From: Flavobacteriaceae bacterium
GTDB lineage: Bacteria > Bacteroidota > Bacteroidia > Flavobacteriales > Flavobacteriaceae
Length of the DNA: 11,856 nucleotides
Direction: 5' to 3'
Assembly: GCA_947443815.1 (NCBI GenBank)
Contig: CANEXR010000059.1
Coordinates: 1 to 11,856, forward strand
Numbering within the stretch: the stretch's first letter is position 1; each line of letters opens with the position of its first letter. Below, in pieces: positions 6,666 through 11,856 of this stretch. The notes under the pieces were generated by a model, which did not search any database, was not told where the DNA came from, and saw only the letters and a list, made by a program, of their open reading frames with translations. Made by a program: the position numbers and the translations under genes.

Positions 6666-7196
6666 TTAATCCATAAATTCTTTTTCTTCATAATGATTGC
6701 CCATAATTGAAATTCCTCTTTGTAAAAGTAAATTATTAGGGTAAATAATCTTTTCTCCGTCTTTTGTGCTTAAGTAGACATGAAAAGCACTGATGTCTTC
6801 AATTTCGGCTTCAATTGGAAAATCTTTATCATGAATTCGGATCGTGTCTCCAATTTTAAACGGAAAAGAAAAAAACAAAATAATTCCAGAAGTTATATTG
6901 CTTAAGATGGACCATTGTGCAAACATAGCGACACCAACAACTGTAGCAATAGAGGAAAGTGTTATAAAAATATCTCTGGTTTGAACTCCCCAAACAATTA
7001 TTAAAGCAATAATTGCAAGTATATTAATAAACAAATGCATGTATTTGATTACTAAGTTGGTCCTACGTTCAATAGTTTGGCTCGACTTTGCATAACGTCT
7101 TACCAATTTTGTAGTTAAAATGCGCAAAACTATAATTATTACAAAAACAACAGCTGTTGCAATTGATTCCCGAGTAAAATCGTTAAAAAAAGTCAT
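6666..7196 (-). CDS. Short MscS-family mechanosensitive channel
   Basis: This 176-residue inner-membrane protein is a minimal member of the MscS family, which opens under membrane tension to release solutes during hypo-osmotic shock. Three membrane helices are visible: about 11-29, 50-70 and 76-112. The third is the pore-lining helix, with small residues SSIATVVGVAMFAQ and the conserved LSNITSGIILFFSFPFKIGD (98-117) leading into the beta domain. The beta domain follows (about 114-160) and includes the IYPNN motif (151-155). The protein ends soon after this, so most of the C-terminal alpha/beta vestibule of E. coli MscS (286 residues) is missing. This looks natural rather than truncated, because no downstream coding remnant is visible. 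It is the last gene of the five-gene operon, 10 nt after the Maf gene. Confidence 0.9.
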   Translation of the reverse strand: MTFFNDFTRESIATAVVFVIIIVLRILTTKLVRRYAKSSQTIERRTNLVIKYMHLFINILAIIALIIVWGVQTRDIFITLSSIATVVGVAMFAQWSILSNITSGIILFFSFPFKIGDTIRIHDKDFPIEAEIEDISAFHVYLSTKDGEKIIYPNNLLLQRGISIMGNHYEEKEFMD

Positions 7197-7206
7197 AGCT
7201 AAAATT

Positions 7207-7791
7207 TTAAGCTAATTTACTCAAATATTCATAAACTTTATCTGTTGGCAATCCCATTACATTTGTATAAGAACCTTCAATTTTTGAAACTCCAATAAAA
7301 CCAATCCATTCCTGAATCCCATAAGCACCTGCTTTATCGAAAGGCTTGTAGTTTTCTAAATAATATTGAATAGCCTCATCACACAATGTATTGAATGTTA
7401 CTTTTGTTATTTCATGAATAAGATCTGTTCTTTCAACAGTTTTAAAACAGACAGAAGTAATTACCTCGTGGGTAGTATTTGATAATGATTTTAAGATTTC
7501 AAAAGCATCGTGCTTGTCTTTTGGTTTGCCTAATGCCTTGTTGTTATGCCATACAATAGTATCACTCGTAATCAGAATTTCATTGGGTTTCAATTCACCC
7601 TCAAATGCAGCTGCTTTCAATTCAGCCAAATAGTTAGTAATTTCAGAAGCTTTTAATTCTAAAGGATAAATTTCTTCAATTTCTTTAAGTCGAATTTCAA
7701 AAGTTAAGTCTAAATCTTTGAAGAATTGTTGGCGTCTTGGTGAACCTGAAGCCAAAATTATAGTGTATTTTTCTAATTTATTTTTAAGCAT
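7207..7791 (-). CDS. Maf-family nucleoside triphosphate pyrophosphatase
   Basis: This 194-residue cytoplasmic enzyme hydrolyses non-canonical or regulatory nucleoside triphosphates to the monophosphate and pyrophosphate. Maf proteins act mainly on dTTP/UTP or on m7GTP and modified pyrimidines, depending on subfamily. The signature is ASGSPRRQQ at 14-22 near the N-terminus. The catalytic aspartate is Asp77 in ITSDTIV (74-80), followed by LGKPKD (87-92). The later conserved blocks are DKAGAYGIQ (152-160) and SYTNVMGLP (174-182). Length is normal for the family. The ATG at 7791 overlaps the end of the UbiA gene by 8 nt, suggesting translational coupling. The subfamily cannot be fixed with confidence by eye, so no symbol is given. 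Confidence 0.94.
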   Translation of the reverse strand: MLKNKLEKYTIILASGSPRRQQFFKDLDLTFEIRLKEIEEIYPLELKASEITNYLAELKAAAFEGELKPNEILITSDTIVWHNNKALGKPKDKHDAFEILKSLSNTTHEVITSVCFKTVERTDLIHEITKVTFNTLCDEAIQYYLENYKPFDKAGAYGIQEWIGFIGVSKIEGSYTNVMGLPTDKVYEYLSKLA

Positions 7792-8704
7792 TATATTTCA
7801 TATTTAAACTAATAACAAGAATAGATACAATTCCAAAAAACAAAATCCATTTCAAAAGCATGCTTAAGTTATAGAATTCTTTTTGGGACTTTGCATTCCA
7901 AATTTTTACAATAAACAACAACAATGGGGCTACAACGAACATTAACATAAAAACGGTTACAAACACTAAAGGAAAGAGATATTTATGGATATAAAATAAC
8001 ATTAAGAACAAAGGAATAAAACTCAAACCTAAAACGATTTTTATAGTTCTTGATTTTCCAATAATAATTGGTAATGTACTCATTCCTTGATTATAATCGC
8101 CATCCATATCTTCTATGTCTTTAACTATTTCTCGAATAAAATTAATACAAAAAGCAAAAATTGCATAGTCAATAAGTATCGAAAATAAATTAGCTAAAAG
8201 GGGTTGGTTTTCTGGATTTACAACAGGAAATAAATCAAAAACACCAATGATAATAATGCTAAACGAAAGTAATAATGCTACAACGACATTTCCAATAAGC
8301 ATCATTTGTTTCCAACTTGTGGCATAAAAATAAAGGGTAGCAGCAATCAAGATAAAAACAGCCGCAAACCCAGGTTTTTCAATCACATTTGACAAATAAA
8401 AACCAATAGCCACACCAAGACTATTAAGACTTACATAAATTGTATATGCATTAGCTTCTGAAATACTTTTACCAACAATTACACTATTTGGTTTGTTGTC
8501 ATTATCTGTATTTTGATCAAAAATATTATTAATTACATAACCAGCTGCTGCGATTAAAACCGTTGACAAAACTAATAATGCGTACTGCCAATCTGCTAAG
8601 GCTAGTGGGATATTTTGCAATTTCAAAAAACCATACCGAAAAATAAGCTGCATAAAAGCAAGCATAAATAAATTCTGATAGCGTATTAATTTTAAAAAAT
8701 TCAT
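7784..8704 (-). CDS. UbiA-family prenyltransferase (geranylgeranylglycerol-phosphate geranylgeranyltransferase-like)
   Basis: This 306-residue integral membrane enzyme belongs to the UbiA superfamily, which transfers an isoprenoid from its diphosphate to an acceptor. The two Mg2+-diphosphate-binding Asp-rich motifs are present: NNIFDQNTD at 59-67 and DIEDMDGD at 196-203, the latter preceded by REIVK. About eight to nine hydrophobic helices can be drawn, near 10-28, 41-58, 86-105, 112-129, 136-158, 172-190, 220-238, 246-268 and 283-300. Homologues in Flavobacteriia are commonly annotated as geranylgeranylglycerol-phosphate geranylgeranyltransferase, the second step of archaeal-type ether-lipid assembly. 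Substrates have not been read from this sequence, and a quinone or other acceptor remains possible. It follows the KdsC-like gene by 26 nt and overlaps maf by 8 nt. Confidence 0.88.
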   Translation of the reverse strand: MNFLKLIRYQNLFMLAFMQLIFRYGFLKLQNIPLALADWQYALLVLSTVLIAAAGYVINNIFDQNTDNDNKPNSVIVGKSISEANAYTIYVSLNSLGVAIGFYLSNVIEKPGFAAVFILIAATLYFYATSWKQMMLIGNVVVALLLSFSIIIIGVFDLFPVVNPENQPLLANLFSILIDYAIFAFCINFIREIVKDIEDMDGDYNQGMSTLPIIIGKSRTIKIVLGLSFIPLFLMLFYIHKYLFPLVFVTVFMLMFVVAPLLLFIVKIWNAKSQKEFYNLSMLLKWILFFGIVSILVISLNMKYNA

Positions 8705-8730
8705 TTTGAGTATGCAAATTTGGGTTTAAA

Positions 8731-9258
8731 TCAATCGTGTTTTCCATTAAAATGTTCCATCCATTTTCCTTGTACTTTCATCACTTGTTCTATTACATCG
8801 CGTGCAGCACCTTTTCCTCCTTTTTTATGAGAAACATAAGTTGAAATGGCTTTTATTTCAGGACTCGCATCTTGTGGACAAGTTGGTAATCCAACTAATT
8901 GCATCACATGATAATCGGGAATATCGTCTCCCATATACAAAACGTGTTCTGGTTTTATTCCGTAAACATCGGTGTATTCATCAAATGTTTCTACTTTGTC
9001 GGGCGTCCCTAAATGAATGTCTGTAATTCCTAAATTTCTTAAACGAACGCGAACGCCTTCATTACTGCCTCCAGAAATAATACAAACATTATAACCACTT
9101 TCTACAGCAGCTTTCATTGCATAACCATCACGAATATTCATAGTCCTTAAAATATCACCTTCATTGGTTACAAAAACAGAACTGTCTGTCAATACACCAT
9201 CTACGTCAAAAATAAACGTAGTAATATCATTCATTATTTCTTTATAACTTTTTGCCAT
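8731..9258 (-). CDS. KdsC-like HAD phosphatase (3-deoxy-D-manno-octulosonate 8-phosphate phosphatase family)
   Basis: This 175-residue cytoplasmic HAD phosphatase is of the capless C0 type to which KdsC belongs, the enzyme that removes phosphate from Kdo-8-phosphate during lipopolysaccharide synthesis. Motif I is FDVDGVLTD at 17-25 (Asp18 nucleophile, Asp20 acid/base). Motif II is IISGG at 60-64 (Ser62). Lys88 sits at the motif III position and GDDIPD at 110-115 is motif IV. The tail KKGGKGAARDVIEQV (145-159) is the conserved C-terminal segment of the family. Length fits KdsC (about 170-190). The start at 9258 overlaps the upstream gene by 17 nt. A start at Met9 (9234) would remove the overlap, but the MAKSYKEI segment resembles N-termini I recall in flavobacterial homologues, so the longer form is preferred. 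No other Kdo gene is nearby, so the substrate is inferred. Confidence 0.88.
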   Translation of the reverse strand: MAKSYKEIMNDITTFIFDVDGVLTDSSVFVTNEGDILRTMNIRDGYAMKAAVESGYNVCIISGGSNEGVRVRLRNLGITDIHLGTPDKVETFDEYTDVYGIKPEHVLYMGDDIPDYHVMQLVGLPTCPQDASPEIKAISTYVSHKKGGKGAARDVIEQVMKVQGKWMEHFNGKHD

Positions 9259-10003
9259 TATCTTGTATTGATTGTGTTAGGATTTTATAAATTGTAGCTT
9301 GATTTTCATCAGATAAAAAAGATTCATGCGCAGCAATTGTTGCTTTATCATTACGTTTCGCTGGTCCCGTTTGTGCTTCTTCAGGGGAAAGAAACATTAT
9401 TTTTTGAGCAGTTTCCATTATTAAAGGCTTTAAAATTTCAAAAGGAACCTGATTTTGTTCGCAAATAGTGTTTCCAATTTTATACAAGTGATTGACAAAA
9501 TTATTAACAAATACGGCAGCTACATGAAGCGCTTTTCTTTGTTCGGAATTGATAGCGAAGACTTTATCAGTAATTTCTCGAGCAACTTTTTCTAATAATT
9601 GAAAATCGGTGGCATTTTCACTTTCCAAGCAAATTGGGATGGTTTTAAAATCAACAGCTTTATTTTTTGTAAAGGTTTGTAAGGGATAAAAAACACCTTT
9701 TCTATTGTTTTGGTATAAAGTGTCTAAAGTGACACTCCCGGATGTATGAACAACAAGCCTGTTTTTGAAGGGTAATTGAGCAGAAACTTCGGCAATTGCA
9801 TCATCAGAAACCGCAATAATATATACATCAGCTTCTCGCAATCCATTGTAATCTGTAGTGATTTTATCTAAATCGAGTAGGTGACTTACCGTTTCGATTT
9901 TTCTGGAATACACTTGAATTAGTTCTACCGCAGTACTTTTTGCGAAAGCTTTAATTAAATGTTGTGCTACATTTCCAGAACCAATGATGACGATTTTATT
10001 CAT
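9242..10003 (-). CDS. Rossmann-like plus DUF2520 domain protein (putative NAD(P)-binding oxidoreductase)
   Basis: This 253-residue cytoplasmic protein has an N-terminal Rossmann fold starting at its first residues, MNKIVIIGSGNVAQHL, whose GSGNVA loop (8-13) binds the dinucleotide. Further landmarks are VYIIAVSDDAI (60-70), VHTSGSV (85-91) and GVFYPLQTF (103-111), all usual in the Rossmann-like/DUF2520 family related to pyrroline-5-carboxylate reductase and 6-phosphogluconate dehydrogenase folds. The C-terminal DUF2520 helical domain (about 120-250) contains LHVAAVFVNNFVNHLY (159-174) and QTGPAKRND (211-219). The reaction is unknown. It is the first gene of the five-gene operon, divergent from the cytochrome c biogenesis gene. 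A later start is excluded because residues 2-13 form the first strand and cofactor loop. An exact -7 element lies only 4 nt before its ATG. Confidence 0.9.
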   Translation of the reverse strand: MNKIVIIGSGNVAQHLIKAFAKSTAVELIQVYSRKIETVSHLLDLDKITTDYNGLREADVYIIAVSDDAIAEVSAQLPFKNRLVVHTSGSVTLDTLYQNNRKGVFYPLQTFTKNKAVDFKTIPICLESENATDFQLLEKVAREITDKVFAINSEQRKALHVAAVFVNNFVNHLYKIGNTICEQNQVPFEILKPLIMETAQKIMFLSPEEAQTGPAKRNDKATIAAHESFLSDENQATIYKILTQSIQDNGKKL

Positions 10004-10007
10004 TTGG

Positions 10008-10015
10008 CAAAATTA
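10008..10015 (-). promoter_or_regulatory. Candidate -7 element immediately before the DUF2520 start codon
   Basis: The minus strand reads TAATTTTG followed by CC, an exact TAnnTTTG match and the only one on this strand in the 197-nt divergent region. Only 4 nt separate it from the ATG. In flavobacterial promoters the start of transcription lies roughly 4 nt after the element, so the mRNA would begin at about the start codon. A clear -33 element was not found, and coincidence in AT-rich DNA is possible. Confidence 0.4.
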
Positions 10016-10110
10016 ACAAAAAAAATGAAGCATTTATCGATATTAATTAGGATTGATTGCTGTTAGGATTTGGGTAGAAAATTAAATATACATTTCGTTT
10101 TGTCCTTGCT

Positions 10111-10118
10111 TAATTTTG
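10111..10118 (+). promoter_or_regulatory. Upstream -7-like element for the cytochrome c biogenesis gene
   Basis: TAATTTTG matches TAnnTTTG exactly. It would give a leader of about 79 nt before the ATG at 10201. It lacks a properly spaced -33 TTTG. It may be an alternative start or a chance match beside the better-placed element at 10164. Confidence 0.3.
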
Positions 10119-10163
10119 GATTAAATTAACAAATGTGCGAATCTAGAAGTCAACATTTTTAAG

Positions 10164-10171
10164 TACTTTTG
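10164..10171 (+). promoter_or_regulatory. Candidate -7 element for the cytochrome c biogenesis gene
   Basis: TACTTTTG matches TAnnTTTG exactly. It would start transcription near 10175, giving a leader of about 26 nt, similar to the spacing seen for the deacetylase and hydrolase genes. No convincing -33 element was found about 19-21 nt upstream. Confidence 0.45.
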
Positions 10172-10200
10172 TGCCTATTTTACAAAACAATTCTATATAA

Positions 10201-11856
10201 ATGGATAAGAAATATTACTCCTTTTTATTTTCCACTCGATTAATGGCGCTTTTATTTATTGGATATGCTGTAGCAATGGGTACAGGGACTTTTATTGAAA
10301 GTAAATACAACACCGATACAGCACGGATTTTGATTTATAATTCTTGGTGGTTTGAAGCAATTCATGTTTTTTTCTTAATTAATTTTATCGGAAACATAAA
10401 GAGATATCAGTTGTTAAAAAAAGAAAAATGGGCTACTTTATTACTTCACCTAGCCTTTATTTTTATAATTTTAGGTGCATTTGTTACTCGCTATATCAGC
10501 TACGAAGGAGTAATGCCAATTCGGGAAGGCGCTGCAGAGAATCAGGTGTTTTCGGACAAGACCTTTCTTACCGTATTTGTTGATGGCGATTATAAAGGAG
10601 AAATGAAGCGTCGGGTTTTTGAGAAACACTTGTTGTTATCACCGATTACCAATAATAATTTTTCAATTAAAGACCAATTTGCTAATACTCCATTTGAAGT
10701 GCGTTATGAAAATTTTATTATGGGTGCCAAACAAATGGTTAAACCAAATAATAATGGCATTTTATACTTGAAATTAGTTGAAGCTGGAGATGGTGGTCGG
10801 GAAGAACATTATTTAAAAGAAGGAGAAGTTCAAAATATTCACAATGTTTTATTTGCTTTAAATAAACCAACGCAAGGTGCTATAAATATTAATACCAAAG
10901 GAGAAACATATACCATTAAAACCCCTTTTGAAGGGAATTTTATGCGGATGGCAGATAAATTACAAGGGCAGGTTACAAAAGATATTGAGCAACCCTTGAT
11001 GATGCGTTCTTTATATTCTATTGGTGATAAACGATTTGTTTTTCCGGATCCTGCTGTAAAAGGAATAATTGGATATGAGTCTAAAAATAATTTTAAAGCA
11101 AAAAATAGCGAAGACGCATTAGTTTTAAAAGTTTTTGCCCAAGGTCAAGAAAAAGAAGTAACTATTTTAGGTTCTAAAGGTAAAATAGGCGAGGCTAAGA
11201 CGGTACGAATTGGCGATATTGATTACAGCTTTTTCTACGGAAGTAAAGCTTACATACTGCCCTTTAAAATTAAACTCAATAATTTTATAGCTCAAAAATA
11301 TCCTGGTACTGAAAAAAGCTATTCCTCTTTTGAAAGTCAGGTTACCGTTCAGGATTCTATAAAACCATTTGATGCCCGAATATTCATGAACCATGTTTTG
11401 GATTATGATGGCTATCGTTTTTTTCAATCAGGTTTTGATCCAGATGAAAAAGGTACAATTTTATCGGTTAACCATGATTTTTGGGGTACAGCTATAACCT
11501 ACAGTGGTTATTTTATGTTGTTTTTTGCCATGATGTCGATTATGTTTACCAAACATTCTCGTTTTGCAGATTTAAAACGAAAATTAGAAGTGGTAAAAAA
11601 TAAAAAAGCAGCATTAATGACGCTTTTAATTTTGTTTTTTAGTTTTAACAGTTTTGCTCAAGTACACAATCCTAGTGAACACGAAGGACATGTGCATACT
11701 GAGACTGCACCTACAGAAGAAAGTCATGCTACTCATAGCAAAAAAGTTTTTAGCCAAAAAGAAATCGACTCTTTACTCAATAAATTCAAAGTTTCTGAAG
11801 TCCATGCTGCTAAATTTGGCCGTTTAATCATTCAGGATGCAGGCGGTAGAATGAAG
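10201..11856 (+). CDS. ResB-like (ResB-CcsA type) cytochrome c biogenesis protein, 3' end outside the window
   Basis: These are the first 552 codons of a membrane protein of system II cytochrome c maturation, in which ResB (Ccs1) and CcsA carry haem across the membrane and attach it to apocytochrome c. Three N-terminal helices (about 13-33, 50-66, 78-97) are followed by a large periplasmic domain (about 100-428). A fourth helix is at about 430-450 and another hydrophobic segment at 470-487, ALMTLLILFFSFNSFAQ. This ResB layout continues into a His/Glu-rich linker (489-513) and then VHAAKFGRLIIQDAGGRMK (534-552), which resembles the start of the CcsA half in the fused proteins of Flavobacteriia, usually about 1,000 residues or more. 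The tryptophan-rich CcsA haem motif would be beyond the window edge. The ATG at 10201 is the natural start, with an AT-rich leader and no Shine-Dalgarno. Confidence 0.88.
   Translation, partial: MDKKYYSFLFSTRLMALLFIGYAVAMGTGTFIESKYNTDTARILIYNSWWFEAIHVFFLINFIGNIKRYQLLKKEKWATLLLHLAFIFIILGAFVTRYISYEGVMPIREGAAENQVFSDKTFLTVFVDGDYKGEMKRRVFEKHLLLSPITNNNFSIKDQFANTPFEVRYENFIMGAKQMVKPNNNGILYLKLVEAGDGGREEHYLKEGEVQNIHNVLFALNKPTQGAININTKGETYTIKTPFEGNFMRMADKLQGQVTKDIEQPLMMRSLYSIGDKRFVFPDPAVKGIIGYESKNNFKAKNSEDALVLKVFAQGQEKEVTILGSKGKIGEAKTVRIGDIDYSFFYGSKAYILPFKIKLNNFIAQKYPGTEKSYSSFESQVTVQDSIKPFDARIFMNHVLDYDGYRFFQSGFDPDEKGTILSVNHDFWGTAITYSGYFMLFFAMMSIMFTKHSRFADLKRKLEVVKNKKAALMTLLILFFSFNSFAQVHNPSEHEGHVHTETAPTEESHATHSKKVFSQKEIDSLLNKFKVSEVHAAKFGRLIIQDAGGRMK

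Noticed and set aside
8529..9026. Open frames at 8529-8747 (minus) and 8802-9026 (plus) over the KdsC/UbiA junction
   Set aside because: Both overlap well-supported genes in other frames and show no recognisable features.
10099..10102. TTTG at 10099-10102 as a -33 element for the -7-like element at 10111
   Set aside because: The spacing is only 8 nt, against about 19-21 nt expected for flavobacterial promoters.
11167..11427. 86-codon minus-strand frame opposite the cytochrome c biogenesis gene
   Set aside because: It is antisense to the periplasmic domain of a continuous 552-codon frame and lacks a promoter or family features.
1..11856. Possible defence island, CRISPR array or mobile element
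   Set aside because: No repeat-spacer array, transposase, integrase, toxin-antitoxin pair or nuclease-like frame is visible. The recognisable genes are mostly housekeeping or envelope functions.

Overview
The window looks like chromosomal DNA from a member of the Flavobacteriaceae, probably Flavobacterium or a close relative. The DNA is very AT-rich, start codons lack clear Shine-Dalgarno sequences, and several gene starts are preceded by the Bacteroidota -7 promoter element TAnnTTTG. Protein types point the same way: a ResB-CcsA-like cytochrome c biogenesis protein, a UbiA prenyltransferase of the geranylgeranylglycerol-phosphate type, a large secreted PIG-L deacetylase, and small secreted or membrane proteins typical of the group. 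No tRNA, rRNA, CRISPR array, insertion sequence or phage gene was seen.

Region 1 (1-4038, minus strand) is a compact transcription unit. A secreted 840-residue PIG-L/LmbE-type deacetylase comes first, then a 35-codon single-span membrane micro-ORF (1396-1503), then a sodium:solute symporter that runs off the left edge. The gaps are 12 and 3 nt. The arrangement suggests a periplasmic or surface hydrolase working with an importer, with a tiny membrane partner.

Region 2 (4039-6665) starts with a divergent promoter region and a plus-strand alpha/beta hydrolase. That gene ends at a hairpin shared with a convergent minus-strand gene. Two small minus-strand genes of unknown function follow: a secreted protein with a Gly/Asn/His-rich tail, and a 105-residue protein with a signal peptide, a charged helix and a C-terminal membrane anchor. 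A gene-free stretch of about 400 nt comes next.

Region 3 (6666-10003, minus strand) is a tight five-gene operon: a DUF2520 Rossmann-type protein, a KdsC-like HAD phosphatase, a UbiA prenyltransferase, a Maf nucleotide pyrophosphatase and a short MscS channel. Neighbouring genes overlap or lie within 26 nt of each other. It looks like ordinary household metabolism (sugar phosphate, lipid, nucleotide sanitation, osmotic safety) rather than one pathway.

Region 4 (10201-end, plus strand) is the first 552 codons of a ResB-type cytochrome c maturation protein, divergent from the operon and cut by the window edge.

Most of the window is core-genome-like. The least ordinary items are the 35-codon membrane micro-ORF between deacetylase and symporter, a charged insert of about 85 residues in the symporter, a -7 element placed so close to the DUF2520 start codon that the mRNA may be leaderless, and an orphan -7 element plus hairpin in the 400-nt gap. 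I did not see clear evidence of an undescribed defence or mobile system.
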